Source of the DNA: Pseudomonadota bacterium
GTDB lineage: Bacteria > Pseudomonadota > Gammaproteobacteria > Burkholderiales > Rhodocyclaceae
Length of the DNA: 64,000 nt
Direction: 5' to 3'
Assembly: GCA_018261895.1 (NCBI GenBank)
Contig: JAGTRT010000012.1
Coordinates: 1 to 64,000 of the forward strand
The translations under genes were made by a program, and so were the position numbers. How positions within the stretch are numbered: the stretch's first letter is position 1; each line of letters opens with the position of its first letter. A model generated the notes under the pieces. The model saw nothing but the letters and a program-made list of their open reading frames with translations. It had not been told where the DNA came from and did not search any database. Shown here one piece after another: positions 53,164-64,000 of this stretch.

Positions 53164-53913
53164 TTGATCGACCCGGAAGACCTTGCTGCCTTCCAGGCGG
53201 AAGTGGCCGATATCAAGCCGCTTCCGCCGATTAACCGCGTTCAGTTGAACAAGCCGAAACGCGCCGCACCACCCCGCCCGGCTCCGAAAGAAGCAAAGGC
53301 GCCCGAGCGGAAAAAGCCCGCCGGCGACGACCTGCCGGCCCATTGGCGCGCCATGGGCGAATCGGCGCCTCCTCCGGTCCATCTTGCGCCCGAGCAGCGC
53401 GAATTCCGGGCCGCCATGGCCGGCGTCAAGCCGCTCCCCCCGGCCAACCTGGTCGAACACAGCAAACGCCCACCGCCGCCCCGGCCACTGCAGCATCTGG
53501 CCGACGAGCAGGCCGCCCTGCACGAAAGCCTGCACGGCTTCATCGGCCTGCAGGACCGACTGGAAGGCGGCGACGAGCCGCATTATTTGCGCAGCGGACT
53601 GGCCCAGAACGTCCTGCGCGACCTGCGTCGCGGGCGCTGGGTCATTCAGAACGAGATCGACCTGCACGGCCTGAATCGCGACGAAGCCAGGCACCAGCTC
53701 GCCACCTTCCTCGCGGCCTGCCTGCACCATGGCAAGCGCTGCGTGCGCGTCGTTCATGGCAAGGGGCACGGCTCTCCGCAGAAGACCTCCATCCTGCGCC
53801 AACTGGTGCGCGGCTGGCTGGCCCAGCGTCAGGAAGTGCTGGCCTATTGCCAGGCCAAGCCTCCCGACGGTGGCGAAGGCGCGCTGGTTGTTCTGTTGCG
53901 CAACCAGAAATGA
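53164..53913 (+). CDS. Smr-domain protein
   Basis: A 249-residue protein ending in a Smr (small MutS-related) domain, probable nicking endonuclease fold. Smr domain: EIDLHGLNRDEARHQLATFL and VRVVHGKGHGSP (about 165-205), with the DLHG and HGKG marks. The N-terminal 110 residues repeat a short motif: FQAEVADIKPLPPINR and FRAAMAGVKPLPPANL. TTG start at 53164, two bases after the trxB stop, is the only start in frame before the conserved EVADIKPLPP; the next ATG would remove it. Followed by a strong terminator. Confidence 0.82.
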   Translation: MIDPEDLAAFQAEVADIKPLPPINRVQLNKPKRAAPPRPAPKEAKAPERKKPAGDDLPAHWRAMGESAPPPVHLAPEQREFRAAMAGVKPLPPANLVEHSKRPPPPRPLQHLADEQAALHESLHGFIGLQDRLEGGDEPHYLRSGLAQNVLRDLRRGRWVIQNEIDLHGLNRDEARHQLATFLAACLHHGKRCVRVVHGKGHGSPQKTSILRQLVRGWLAQRQEVLAYCQAKPPDGGEGALVVLLRNQK

Positions 53914-53915
53914 CG

Positions 53916-53945
53916 AAGGGCAGCCGCAGCTGCCCTTTTTCGATT
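53916..53945 (+). terminator. Rho-independent terminator of trxB-smr
   Basis: AAGGGCAGC, CGCA loop, GCTGCCCTT followed by TTT: a nine-pair stem with T-run. Its T-tract merges with the AT-rich 5' half of repeat copy 10. Confidence 0.85.
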
Positions 53946-53970
53946 TTGGCCCTTTTTCCCGGTTGACCGT
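53937..53970 (+). repeat. 33-bp dispersed repeat, copy 10
   Basis: TTTTCGATTTTGGCCC, a short T-run, CCCGGTTGACCGT. It begins within the T-tract of the smr terminator and lies between that convergent gene and glnB. Confidence 0.87.
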
Positions 53971-54000
53971 GAAATCCGGTCCCCCAGGGCCGAAGCGCGC

Positions 54001-55982
<1,982 letters not shown>

Positions 55983-55987
55983 AGCTC

Positions 55988-56148
55988 AGAGTCTGTGAAT
56001 TATTTGGGCGCGCCCGAGCAACGGGTTCAAGCGTGCACGATCAAGGCGCAAAGCACAGCCATAGTTCAAACTATGGCGAGCATTTGCAACGCCGAGCGGG
56101 CTCGCTTGGGCACGTGGAGCGGGCGTGAACGAATATTCCACAGGCTCT
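55988..56148. repeat. 161-bp inverted-repeat element between ppa and nadE
   Basis: Ends AGAGTCTGTGAATTATT and AATATTCCACAGGCTCT are inverted repeats of 17 bases with three mismatches. Inside is GCCATAGTT, CA, AACTATGGC (56058-56077), a perfect nine-pair hairpin, and palindromic GGGCGCGCCC at 56006-56015. It reaches from five bases upstream of nadE to the last base of the ppa stop codon. A MITE or a large REP-like unit; no second copy is in this window. Confidence 0.55.
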
Positions 56149-56696
56149 TAGTAAGCCGGCTTTTCTTTCGCGTCGTTGTAGGTCTTGACGCCAGCTTCGA
56201 TTTCCTTCTTGGCCTCTTCAGGACCGCGCCAGCCGTTAACCTTGACGAACTTGCCCGGCTCGAGATCCTTGTAGTGCTCGAAGAAGTGAGCGATCTGGTC
56301 GAGCAGCAGGGCCGGCATGTCGGAGTGGGTCTGGATGTTGCGGTACATCGGGGTCAGCTTGTCGACCGGTACGGCGAGCAGCTTGGCGTCTTCACCTGCC
56401 TCGTCGGTCATGGCCAGCATGCCGATCGGACGGCAGCGAACGACCACGCCCGGCGGCAGCGGGAAGGGGCTGACAACCAGCACGTCGACCGGGTCGCCGT
56501 CGCCGGCGATGGTGTGCGGAATGTAGCCGTAATTGCAGGGATAGTGCATCGAGGTCGACATGAAGCGGTCAACGAAAATCGCGCCGCTTTCCTTGTCGAC
56601 TTCGTACTTGACGGGGTCGGAATGCGCCGTGATTTCGATAATGACGTTGAAATCGTTGGGAAGGGACTTGCCTGAGGGGACGTTGTTGAGTGCCAT
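56148..56696 (-). CDS. ppa: Inorganic pyrophosphatase (family I)
   Basis: A 182-residue Mg-dependent enzyme cleaving pyrophosphate. Seen: [42 protein letters not shown] with catalytic Tyr residues, [16 protein letters not shown] holding the metal-binding Asp triad (DxDPxD), and [13 protein letters not shown]. Length is normal. Its TAA stop starts on the last base of the inverted-repeat element. It has its own promoter gap of 60 bases to the exonuclease gene. Confidence 0.96.
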   Translation of the reverse strand: MALNNVPSGKSLPNDFNVIIEITAHSDPVKYEVDKESGAIFVDRFMSTSMHYPCNYGYIPHTIAGDGDPVDVLVVSPFPLPPGVVVRCRPIGMLAMTDEAGEDAKLLAVPVDKLTPMYRNIQTHSDMPALLLDQIAHFFEHYKDLEPGKFVKVNGWRGPEEAKKEIEAGVKTYNDAKEKPAY

Positions 56697-56756
56697 CGTT
56701 ATCTCTCTGCAGTTAGGTTTGAGAATTTGTAATTATAACGCCGGACTGGCGTGCGA

Positions 56757-57542
56757 TCAGTGCCAGGCGGCGAGAAACTCCTGCCAATGCGGCGCACCAA
56801 TCCGGGTCAATTGCGCTTTCACGAATTCGCATTCCGCCGCCTCTTCTTCTGCCGTCAGCTCACCGCGCATGCGCCGGAAACGGTTATAGACGAGGTAGGT
56901 ATTGATCACATCGGTTTCGCAGTAATCGCGGATCTCGGCGCTCTTGCCGCCCTGCCAGGCTTCCCAGACTTTGCCGCCATCCATGCCGAGCTTGCCGGGA
57001 AAGCCATAGAGCTTGGCCAGATCGTCGAGCGGCGCATTGGCACGCGCGTTGTACAACGCCAGCAGATCCATCAGATCGAGATGGCGCATGTGGTAGCGAC
57101 TGATGTAGTTGTTCCACTTGAAATCGCGCGAATCGGCGTAGTCGCCATCCCCGAGATCCCAGTAGCGCGGCGCCGCGACGCCATGTAACATGCCCCGATA
57201 GTGGAGTACCGGCAGATCGAAACCGCTGCCGTTCCAGGACACGATCTGCGGCGTGAATTTCTCGATGCCATCGAAGAAGCGCTGGATGATCGCCCCTTCA
57301 TTCAGGTCCGGTTCCGACAGCGACCAGACCTTCAAGCCTTCGCCTGTGCGCAACACGCAGGAAATCGTGACCACCCGCTGCAGGTGCAACTGGAGAAAAT
57401 CATTGCCCGTCTTGGCACGACGTTGCTGAAAGGCCAATTCCGCGACCTCATCGTCCGAAAGCCCGGCCGGCAGGTCATTCAGCCGGCGCAGGCCGGCGAC
57501 ATCAGGAATGGTCTCGATGTCGAAAACCAGGACCGGCTTCAT
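56757..57542 (-). CDS. DnaQ/PolB-type 3'-5' exonuclease
   Basis: A 261-residue DEDD exonuclease-fold protein of the PolB-exonuclease-related family (PF10108). VLVFDIETIPDVAGLRRL holds the first DxE, SWNGSGFDLPVL the second Asp and YCETDVINTYLVYNRFRRMRGEL the last Asp. Conserved ISRYHMRHLDLMDLLALYNARA also fits. The ATG 57542 overlaps the cysM stop. Role in repair or RNA processing not established. Confidence 0.85.
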   Translation of the reverse strand: MKPVLVFDIETIPDVAGLRRLNDLPAGLSDDEVAELAFQQRRAKTGNDFLQLHLQRVVTISCVLRTGEGLKVWSLSEPDLNEGAIIQRFFDGIEKFTPQIVSWNGSGFDLPVLHYRGMLHGVAAPRYWDLGDGDYADSRDFKWNNYISRYHMRHLDLMDLLALYNARANAPLDDLAKLYGFPGKLGMDGGKVWEAWQGGKSAEIRDYCETDVINTYLVYNRFRRMRGELTAEEEAAECEFVKAQLTRIGAPHWQEFLAAWH

Positions 57543-58438
57543 GCAGGGAATACGCCCGTCGACAAGTAACGATCTCCCCGATCGCAGATAATCGTGACAA
57601 TCACCGCATTTTCCAGCGTCTGCGACAGGCGAAGCGCCACCGCCGTCGCGCCACCGGACGAAATACCGGCAAAGATGCCTTCTTCCATCGCCAGCCGGCG
57701 CGTCATGGCTTCGGCATCGGCCTGGCTGACACTTTCCACGCGATCCACGCGGCTTCGATCAAAAATCTTGGGCAGATAGGCTTCCGGCCATTTGCGAATA
57801 CCCGGAATCTGACTCCCGTCCTCAGGCTGGCAGCCGACGATCTGAATCGCCGGGTTCTGCGACTTCAGGTAAGCCGAGGTACCCATGATGGTCCCGGTCG
57901 TCCCCATGCTGGAAACGAAATGGGTAATCCGCCCTTCCGTGTCACGCCAGATCTCCGGACCCGTCCCTTCGATATGCGCCAACGGATTGTCGGAATTGCC
58001 AAACTGGTCAAGGATGATGCCCTTGCCTTCGTCACGCATTTTCTCGGCCACGTCACGACACAACTCCATACCGCCATCCTTCGGCGTCAGGACCAGTTCG
58101 GCCCCATAAGCACGCATGCTCTGGCGTCGCTCGATGCTCTGATTCTCGGGCATGACCAGAATCATCTGGTATCCCTTGATGGCCGCCGCCATGGCCAGCG
58201 CAATGCCCGTATTGCCGGAAGTGGCCTCGATCAGCGTATCGCCGGGCTTGATGTCACCCCGCGCCTCGGCATGCGTAATCATCGACAGCGCCGGACGGTC
58301 CTTCACCGACCCGGCCGGGTTGTTTCCCTCGAGCTTGGCGAGAATGACGTTGTTGCGTTTATCGTTGTCGGCACCGGGAATACGCACCAGACGAACCAGC
58401 GGTGTATTTCCGACAAAATCCTGAAGGGTTTTATACAT
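57539..58438 (-). CDS. cysM: Cysteine synthase B
   Basis: A 299-residue PLP enzyme making cysteine from O-acetylserine and sulfide or thiosulfate. Seen: [19 protein letters not shown] with the PLP Lys, [51 protein letters not shown] binding the phosphate, and [20 protein letters not shown], which is of CysM type (not CysK). Starts inside the hldD end (eight-base overlap). Part of a cysM-exonuclease unit. Confidence 0.93.
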   Translation of the reverse strand: MYKTLQDFVGNTPLVRLVRIPGADNDKRNNVILAKLEGNNPAGSVKDRPALSMITHAEARGDIKPGDTLIEATSGNTGIALAMAAAIKGYQMILVMPENQSIERRQSMRAYGAELVLTPKDGGMELCRDVAEKMRDEGKGIILDQFGNSDNPLAHIEGTGPEIWRDTEGRITHFVSSMGTTGTIMGTSAYLKSQNPAIQIVGCQPEDGSQIPGIRKWPEAYLPKIFDRSRVDRVESVSQADAEAMTRRLAMEEGIFAGISSGGATAVALRLSQTLENAVIVTIICDRGDRYLSTGVFPA

Positions 58439-59429
58439 TGCGGTTGAGCCACTCGATATATTGGGAGACGCCCTCCTCTACCGTGGCCATCGGGGCTTCA
58501 TAACCAGCGTCCCGCAGGCGCGTGAGGTCGGCCTGGGTAAACGCCTGGTACTTGCCCTTCAAAGCCTCGGGGAAGGCGACATATTCGAGCAAGCCTTGTG
58601 CCCACAGTTCAGCCAGCCCCAAAGGTGCATCACCCTTTGCCTTACGGCAGCCGTTTACGGCAGCAACCGCCACATCGTTGAAACTCTGCGCACGCCCGGA
58701 TCCCAGATTGAAAATACCGGAGGTTTCCGGATGATCCAGGAAAAATAAATTCACCTTGGCCACGTCGCCGACAAAGACGAAGTCCCGTTGCTGCCCGCCA
58801 TCAGGATAGCCATGAGACCCTTCAAACAGCTTGACCTTGCCGTCGGCACGGAACTGGTTGAAGTTATGGAAGGCAACCGACGCCATGCGTCCCTTGTGGG
58901 TCTCGCGCGGACCATAAACGTTGAAGTAGCGGAAACCGACAATCTGCGAAGAAGGATTCTGCGTCAGGCGTTGCCGGACGATCTGATCGAACAGGAACTT
59001 GGAGTAGCCGTAAACGTTGAGCGGACCTTCGTACTGGCGCTCCTCCTTGAAAACGCTGCTGGCACCATAAGTCGCCGCACTGGAGGCGTAGAGGAACTGG
59101 ACATCCTGATCGAGACACCAGTCGAGCAGAATGGAGGAATAACGGAAGTTGTTCTCCATCATGTAACGCCCGTCGGTTTCCATGGTGTCCGAACAAGCGC
59201 CTTCATGAAAGATCGCATCGATCTCGCCATCGAAATGCCCGGCCTGGATGCGGGCAATGAAGTCGTTCTTGTCGATGTAATCGGCAATCTCGCAGTCGAT
59301 CAGGTTTCGGAACTTGTCGGCCTTGGTCAAATTGTCGACGGCGATGATTTTGGTCACACCGCGCTCGTTGAGTGCCTTGACGATATTGGAACCGATAAAG
59401 CCGGCTGCGCCGGTAACGACTGTGTACAT
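58431..59429 (-). CDS. hldD: ADP-L-glycero-D-manno-heptose 6-epimerase
   Basis: A 332-residue NADP-dependent SDR-type epimerase for LPS heptose. [20 protein letters not shown] cofactor motif; [11 protein letters not shown] with the catalytic Ser/Thr; [16 protein letters not shown] with Tyr and Lys; [19 protein letters not shown] and [19 protein letters not shown]. These and the length are HldD (RfaD). Forms an operon with rfaE1 and ugd upstream. Confidence 0.95.
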   Translation of the reverse strand: MYTVVTGAAGFIGSNIVKALNERGVTKIIAVDNLTKADKFRNLIDCEIADYIDKNDFIARIQAGHFDGEIDAIFHEGACSDTMETDGRYMMENNFRYSSILLDWCLDQDVQFLYASSAATYGASSVFKEERQYEGPLNVYGYSKFLFDQIVRQRLTQNPSSQIVGFRYFNVYGPRETHKGRMASVAFHNFNQFRADGKVKLFEGSHGYPDGGQQRDFVFVGDVAKVNLFFLDHPETSGIFNLGSGRAQSFNDVAVAAVNGCRKAKGDAPLGLAELWAQGLLEYVAFPEALKGKYQAFTQADLTRLRDAGYEAPMATVEEGVSQYIEWLNRNV

Positions 59430-59438
59430 GGTTATTCC

Positions 59439-60374
59439 TTACAGAGCTTCGGCAAGTTCGTGACGACTGACAACCGCAGTTCCCAGCTTGCCCACAACAA
59501 TTCCCGCTGCGATGTTGGCAACGCGAATGGCCTCAGCCCAATCCGCACCTGCCGCGATCATGACCGCCAGCGTGGCGATCACCGTATCGCCAGCACCGGA
59601 CACATCGAAGACCTCACGGGCAACGGCAGGTTGATGGTGAGCCTCATCGGCAAACAAGGTCATTCCCTCTTCGCTACGGGTAACCAACAAGGCTTCGAGC
59701 CCCAGCTCGCCGCGCAATTTGCGCGCTTTTGCCGCCAACTCGTCTTCGGATGACCAACGGCCAACCACTTCTTTCAACTCGGATCGATTGGGAGTAATGA
59801 CGGTGGCACCGGCGTATTTCCCCCATTCGTCGCCTTTCGGGTCGACGAGCACAGGCTTGTCGTGAGCGCGGGCAATGCGGATCATGTCCACAATATGCGT
59901 CAAGCCACCCTTGCCATAGTCGGACAGGATCACCACATCCGACTGAACAACCCGACTTTCGAAATCGGCCAGCTTGGCCTGAAGAATCTCGTGGGATGGC
60001 GTGGTTTCAAAATCGATGCGCAATAGTTGCTGCTGGCGCCCGATGACGCGCAGTTTGACCGTCGTATCGATCTTGCTATCAACATGCAGGCTGGCATCGA
60101 TTTGGCCTTCCTCGAGCAAGCGACCCAGCGTGCGTCCAGCCTCGTCATCGCCAACGACCGACAGCAATGCTGAAACGGCCCCCAGCGACGCGGCGTTTCG
60201 CGCCACATTGGCTGCTCCACCAAGGCGCTCCTCCATACGCTCGACCTTTACGACAGGCACCGGCGCCTCAGGCGAAATTCTGCTGACATCGCCGAACCAG
60301 TAGCGATCCAGCATGACATCCCCGACCACCAGCAGACGAACCCTGGATATTTTGTCCAACATGCTGCTACTCAT
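59439..60374 (-). CDS. rfaE1: D-glycero-beta-D-manno-heptose-7-phosphate kinase
   Basis: A 311-residue PfkB/ribokinase-fold kinase, domain I of the E. coli HldE protein as a separate gene. LLVVGDVMLDRYWFGDVSRI start, PVVKVERMEERLGGAANVARN binding the sugar, and EVFDVSGAGDTVIATLAVMIA with the catalytic Asp of DTGAGD-type motif (here GAGD). The nucleotidyl-transferase half is not present and must be elsewhere. Nine bases before hldD. MSSSM has two ATG options 12 bases apart. Confidence 0.93.
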   Translation of the reverse strand: MSSSMLDKISRVRLLVVGDVMLDRYWFGDVSRISPEAPVPVVKVERMEERLGGAANVARNAASLGAVSALLSVVGDDEAGRTLGRLLEEGQIDASLHVDSKIDTTVKLRVIGRQQQLLRIDFETTPSHEILQAKLADFESRVVQSDVVILSDYGKGGLTHIVDMIRIARAHDKPVLVDPKGDEWGKYAGATVITPNRSELKEVVGRWSSEDELAAKARKLRGELGLEALLVTRSEEGMTLFADEAHHQPAVAREVFDVSGAGDTVIATLAVMIAAGADWAEAIRVANIAAGIVVGKLGTAVVSRHELAEAL

Positions 60375-60377
60375 CTA

Positions 60378-61697
60378 TCAGCGTCCGATCGCAAAATATT
60401 CGATCCCCTGGCTACGTACGAATTTCGGATCGTAAAGATTTCGCCCGTCAAAAATGACTGGATTCTTCAGTGCAAGCTTGATGGCATCGAAGTCCGGGCT
60501 ACGGAATTCCTTCCATTCGGTGACAATCAGCAGCGCGTCGGCGTCAGCCAATGCCCCCATGGGATTCTCGGCGTACTTAATCCGTGGCTCGTCACCATAT
60601 ATGCGCTGTGTTTCGTGCATGGCAACGGGGTCATAGGCAGTCACAGTCGCGCCAGCAGCAAAAAGGTCAGCGATCAACTCTCGGCTTGGCGCTTCCCGCA
60701 TATCATCGGTATTCGGCTTGAAGGCTAACCCCCACAAGGCAAAATGCTTGCCTTTAAGGTCGCCAAAACGTCCTTTTAGCTTGCCAGTCATGACATGCTT
60801 CTGAGCATCGTTGGCTTCTTCGACGGCTGTCAGGACCTTGAGCGTGATGCCCGCGTCGTCCTTGGCTGTTGCGATAAGCGCCTTGACGTCCTTCGGGAAA
60901 CAGGAGCCACCGTAGCCACAACCGGGGTAAAGGAAGTGATAACCGATACGCGGATCGGAACCGATGCCCTGGCGAACCATTTCAATATCCGCCCCCAGCA
61001 CCTCGGCAAGGTTGGCCAGTTCGTTCATGAAGCTGATGCGCGTTGCCAGCATGGCATTGGCCGCATATTTGGTCAGTTCGGCGCTCTTGACATCGGTAAT
61101 GATCAAGCGCTCATGGTTACGCTGGAACGGCGCATACAGCGCACGCATCAGATGGATGGCCTGCTCTTCCTCGGCGCCCACCACGATACGGTCCGGACGC
61201 ATGAAATCCTCGACAGCAGCCCCTTCTTTCAGGAACTCCGGATTAGACACCACGCTGTAAGGTATATCGATCCCGCGCTTGGCTAACTCTTCGGCAACAG
61301 CGGCCTTGACCTTGGCACCGGTACCAACCGGAACAGTACTTTTGTCCACCACCACCTTGTAGTCGGTCATCAGGCGGCCGATATTGCGGGCAGCACCTAG
61401 AACATACTGGAGATCGGCAGAGCCATCTTCATCAGGAGGGGTGCCAACGGCAATGAACTGAATGGTTCCATGCTGTACGGCTTTCTCGACATCCGTCGTG
61501 AAGTGCAAGCGGCCGGCTGCAACATTGCGACGAACCATATCCTGCAATCCAGGTTCGAAAATCGGGATACCACCTTCTTCCAGAATACGGATTTTTTCAG
61601 GGTCGACATCGAGACAAAGGACATCATTCCCGACTTCAGCCAGACAGGTGCCACTCACCAAACCGACATAGCCAGTCCCGACAACGGTGATCTTCAT
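60378..61697 (-). CDS. ugd: UDP-glucose 6-dehydrogenase
   Basis: A 439-residue enzyme making UDP-glucuronate with two NAD+. [20 protein letters not shown] cofactor motif; [53 protein letters not shown]; and [17 protein letters not shown] with the catalytic Cys; [12 protein letters not shown] near the end. Length normal. Just three bases precede rfaE1; all belong to surface polysaccharide or LPS synthesis. Confidence 0.96.
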   Translation of the reverse strand: MKITVVGTGYVGLVSGTCLAEVGNDVLCLDVDPEKIRILEEGGIPIFEPGLQDMVRRNVAAGRLHFTTDVEKAVQHGTIQFIAVGTPPDEDGSADLQYVLGAARNIGRLMTDYKVVVDKSTVPVGTGAKVKAAVAEELAKRGIDIPYSVVSNPEFLKEGAAVEDFMRPDRIVVGAEEEQAIHLMRALYAPFQRNHERLIITDVKSAELTKYAANAMLATRISFMNELANLAEVLGADIEMVRQGIGSDPRIGYHFLYPGCGYGGSCFPKDVKALIATAKDDAGITLKVLTAVEEANDAQKHVMTGKLKGRFGDLKGKHFALWGLAFKPNTDDMREAPSRELIADLFAAGATVTAYDPVAMHETQRIYGDEPRIKYAENPMGALADADALLIVTEWKEFRSPDFDAIKLALKNPVIFDGRNLYDPKFVRSQGIEYFAIGR

Positions 61698-61705
61698 ATT
61701 GCTTC

Positions 61706-62878
61706 CTACAAGGATTGATCGAATTCTTCACTACGGCGCGGTGGATAGGTTTCCCAACCGCCACAGGCCGGACAACGCCAATAGAACTGGCGAGCCTTGA
61801 ACCCGCAATTATCGCATCGATAGCGCGACAAACGTTTCGTGTAACCATGAATTATGCTTTTCGCCAATTCAACGTCGGGACGTACCTCCGGCGCCACCAG
61901 AGGCAGGCGAGCACTCATCAATTTTTCCAAGCCCAACAAGGTTGGATTCCGCTGTAATTCTGCACGCACCAATCGATATGACGACTCGACGCCTTCGCTC
62001 TCCAGAACCAGCTGATAGACGACTTCCAGCAAATCCAATGAGGGGTAGCGCTCCAGATAGCCGCTCAACAGGGCAATACCTTCCGCTGGTCTCTCCAGCT
62101 TCCTATATGACTCCAATAGCCGCTGAGCAACCAACGCCAGGTAAGCAGGGTCCTGGAGTTCAATTTGTTGCCATGCCTCGATTGCCCCTTTGACTTCCCC
62201 TTCCTGCAACAACAAGTCCCCTTGGAGAAGGCTGGCGCGCACGCATTTCCGGTTTTCCCGGGTAGCAATCTCCAGATAGCCGCGCGCGGTATCAGGACGT
62301 GATCGCATTATTTCATTTGCGGCCAACTCGCAGTAGTACTCGGCCACATCGCGATGCGACGCAACATCGGGGAGCTCTCTTGCGATCTCTATGGCTTTGA
62401 GCCACTCTTTTTCAACTTGATAGATTTCCAGAAGATTGCGCTTTGCCTCATCCTCAAAGGCTGTACCTAGCAGCTTATTGAAAATTTCTTCAGCGCGATC
62501 CAGCAACCCAGCCTTCAGATAATCCTGCCCCAATTCAGAAAGCGCCTGCAGACGCAATTTTTCATCAAGATCAGGCAATTCGATCAGATTCTGGTGCATA
62601 CGGATGGCGCGCTCAGTCTCGCCACGGCGCCGAAAGAGATTTCCTAACGCAAAATGCAACTCGACGGTCTGCGAATCGACCTTGGCCACTTCCAGAAACG
62701 AATCGATGGCTTTGTCGGGCTCTTCATTGAGCAGAAAATTCAACCCTTGAAAATACGACCGTGGCAAAGTCCGCGATTCATGCACCACCTGCCGCATATC
62801 CACCCGCGCAGCAACCCAGCCAAGCGCAAAAAAAGCCGGGATGAGCAGTAACTGCCAATACTCGAAAAGTTCACTCAT
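61706..62878 (-). CDS. lapB: LPS assembly regulator LapB (YciM)
   Basis: A 390-residue membrane-anchored TPR protein that controls FtsH-mediated turnover of LpxC. TM about 8-24 ([17 protein letters not shown]); about nine TPR-like repeats (for example [40 protein letters not shown]); and a C-terminal rubredoxin-like metal site [21 protein letters not shown]. Overlaps the lapA stop by four bases. The surrounding LPS genes fit the role. Confidence 0.95.
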   Translation of the reverse strand: MSELFEYWQLLLIPAFFALGWVAARVDMRQVVHESRTLPRSYFQGLNFLLNEEPDKAIDSFLEVAKVDSQTVELHFALGNLFRRRGETERAIRMHQNLIELPDLDEKLRLQALSELGQDYLKAGLLDRAEEIFNKLLGTAFEDEAKRNLLEIYQVEKEWLKAIEIARELPDVASHRDVAEYYCELAANEIMRSRPDTARGYLEIATRENRKCVRASLLQGDLLLQEGEVKGAIEAWQQIELQDPAYLALVAQRLLESYRKLERPAEGIALLSGYLERYPSLDLLEVVYQLVLESEGVESSYRLVRAELQRNPTLLGLEKLMSARLPLVAPEVRPDVELAKSIIHGYTKRLSRYRCDNCGFKARQFYWRCPACGGWETYPPRRSEEFDQSL

Positions 62879-63156
62879 GGTATCGGCGACACTTCCTGCC
62901 TAGCGACGCTCGGAGCCTGATTGCCACTGCGTTTCAGAAGGGCAATTTCTCGACGCTGTCGAAACAACACGGCCAAAAGGGAAAGTCCCCCAAGCAATAC
63001 GCCCCCAACAAAAAACACCAGCAAGGCAATCACCAGCGGCGGTTGCCAAACAACTCCGGGTAGCAGATTGAGAACAACCGGGTCCGTATTCTGGGTTGCA
63101 AATACGACCAGAAATACAAAGATAGTTAGCCTTATGGCCCAAGTAATTGCTGTCAT
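62875..63156 (-). CDS. lapA: LapA (YciS) family membrane protein
   Basis: A 93-residue DUF1049 protein, partner of LapB. Two helices: ITWAIRLTIFVFLVVFATQN and VIALLVFFVGGVLLGGLSLL, joined by DPVVLNLLPGVVWQPP; basic tail RQRREIALLK. The pattern QNTDPVVLNLL is the family signature. Starts just after the terminator of ihfB, so lapAB has its own promoter or comes from readthrough. Confidence 0.9.
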   Translation of the reverse strand: MTAITWAIRLTIFVFLVVFATQNTDPVVLNLLPGVVWQPPLVIALLVFFVGGVLLGGLSLLAVLFRQRREIALLKRSGNQAPSVARQEVSPIP

Positions 63157-63160
63157 GAGA

Positions 63161-63197
63161 TTAAATAGAAAAGGGCAGTGAAATAATTCACTGCCCT
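63161..63197 (-). terminator. Rho-independent terminator of rpsA-ihfB
   Basis: Minus strand AGGGCAGTGAA, TTAT loop, TTCACTGCCCT then TTTCTATTT: an 11-pair perfect stem with T-rich tail, 30 bases after the ihfB stop. The strongest terminator in the window. Confidence 0.9.
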
Positions 63198-63226
63198 GAA
63201 TCTACCACATTGGGCCAAGCCCGGCG

Positions 63227-63511
63227 TCAGATCGCCTGATCGACCCTTTCGCGCAATTCCTTTCCGGCCTTGAAGTGGGGAACCCACTTGGCCGGGACGC
63301 CAACCTTTTCCCCGGATTTCGGGTTTCGGCCAGTACGCGGTGGCCGATAGTTGAGCGCAAAGCTGCCGAATCCGCGGATCTCGATACGATCCCCTCGCAC
63401 AAGTGCTTCGGACATCGCATCGAGAATCATCTTGACCGCAAAATCAGCATCTTTCGCCACCAGCTGTGGGAACCTTTCGGCCAGCCGGGCGATGAGCTCG
63501 GATTTGGTCAT
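63227..63511 (-). CDS. ihfB: Integration host factor subunit beta
   Basis: A 94-residue DNA-bending subunit. [15 protein letters not shown] start, [28 protein letters not shown]: the beta-arm with the RGFGSF and GRNP motifs (Pro intercalates into DNA), [16 protein letters not shown] end. IhfB rather than HU or IhfA by MTKSELI and the length. In the standard position after rpsA, 12 bases apart. Confidence 0.95.
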   Translation of the reverse strand: MTKSELIARLAERFPQLVAKDADFAVKMILDAMSEALVRGDRIEIRGFGSFALNYRPPRTGRNPKSGEKVGVPAKWVPHFKAGKELRERVDQAI

Positions 63512-63523
63512 GCTATTGCCTTA

Positions 63524-64000
63524 TCAGCCTTGCTGGTTGAGCTTGGCCTTCAAAAGGGCACCCAGGTTCGTGGTACCTGAAGCAGCAGCAGAAGATTCAG
63601 CAGAAAGCTTCTGCATGGCTTCGTGTTGCTCAGCACTGTCCTTGGCCTTGATGGAAAGGTTGATACCACGGGTCTTGCGATCCACATTGATGATCATGGC
63701 TTCAACGGTATCGCCCACCTTGAGGTGCTGCGACAAGTCGTCGATGCGATCACGCGAGAACTCGGAAGCGCGCAGATAGCCTTCGTTTTCCCCATCCAGC
63801 GTCAGCACGGCACCGCGAGCATCAACCGACTTGACGGTGCAGTTCACGATGCTGTTCTTCTCGTGGGTAGCAATGAAGTTGGTGTACGGATCACCTTCCA
63901 TCTGCTTGATACCGAGGGAGATACGCTCCTTCTCGACGTCGATGCCGAGGACCAGCGCCTCAACTTCGTCGCCCTTCTTGAAGTTGCGGATGGCTTCTTC
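63524..64000 (-). CDS. rpsA: 30S ribosomal protein S1, C-terminal part (cut by window edge)
   Basis: The last about 158 residues of S1. The frame remains open beyond the window edge. Seen: end of one S1/OB-fold repeat (VEALVLGIDVEKERISLGIKQ), a whole last repeat (NSIVNCTVKSVDARGAVLTL, GYLRASEFSRDRIDD, DTVEAMIINVDRKTRGINLS) and the tail LGALLKAKLNQQ. S1 binds mRNA and helps start translation. Followed by ihfB as in other proteobacteria. Confidence 0.95.
   Translation of the reverse strand, partial: EEAIRNFKKGDEVEALVLGIDVEKERISLGIKQMEGDPYTNFIATHEKNSIVNCTVKSVDARGAVLTLDGENEGYLRASEFSRDRIDDLSQHLKVGDTVEAMIINVDRKTRGINLSIKAKDSAEQHEAMQKLSAESSAAASGTTNLGALLKAKLNQQG

Overview
The window reads as chromosomal DNA of a betaproteobacterium, most likely Rhodocyclales (Dechloromonas/Azonexus-like). 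Reasons: high GC with dense, overlapping gene pairs; a DUF2863 protein and DUF3240 next to a CusA-type pump, both typical of betaproteobacteria; the order rpsA-ihfB-lapA-lapB; a nadE-glnB pair; and respiratory/sulfur/metal genes usual in this order. Genus is inference. No rRNA, tRNA, CRISPR array, prophage or transposase gene was seen.

Layout. 1-654: start of acnB (minus). 944-5201: four-gene plus-strand cluster of a ThDP-dependent acetolactate-synthase-like enzyme, an SDR and two overlapping, divergent citrate-synthase-fold proteins, followed by a TonB receptor (5294-7363), an ABC_sub_bind protein and a 1342-residue kinase-REC-Hpt-REC-GGDEF-EAL protein (to 12549). Genes 2817-7363 look less GC-rich than the rest. 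12841-18798: MoxR/CoxE pair, two lipoproteins, a cysteine-cluster protein, and the tRNA-modification pair dusC/trmB-like. 18847-19266: PIN protein. 19394-24955: a three-gene overlapping unit for a cytosolic, sensor-like [NiFe] hydrogenase whose third gene fuses a hydrogenase-maturation-protease domain to a hybrid histidine kinase; this is the most unusual system here. 25104-31716: triple rhodanese, yaaA, DUF2863, bioA, three small membrane proteins and an SRPBCC protein. 31717-35290: arsR-arsC-acr3-permease-thioredoxin operon with a palindromic operator. 35444-37088: flavocytochrome c sulfide dehydrogenase subunits. 37243-40364: QseE/QseG/QseF-like signalling operon whose regulator lacks the sigma54 contact loop. 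40445-46218: RND metal-efflux operon. 46277-48072: lipoprotein, REC-GGDEF protein, VOC protein. 48412-64000: housekeeping genes (lolA, ftsK, a CRP-type regulator, trxB, smr, glnB, nadE, ppa, a 3'-5' exonuclease, cysM, hldD, rfaE1, ugd, lapB, lapA, ihfB, rpsA), nearly all minus strand.

Repeats. A roughly 33-bp motif (ATTTTGGCC, a T-run, then CCGGTTGACCGT) occurs ten times between 12.7 and 54.0 kb, in both orientations. Seven copies are intergenic, several of them at terminators; three are read as protein, forming the N-terminal export signals of two efflux genes and an internal segment of bioA. Two copies of a 269-bp element with terminal inverted repeats (16909-17177, 48146-48414) each carry the stop codon of the neighbouring gene. 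A third, 161-bp inverted-repeat element fills the ppa-nadE gap.
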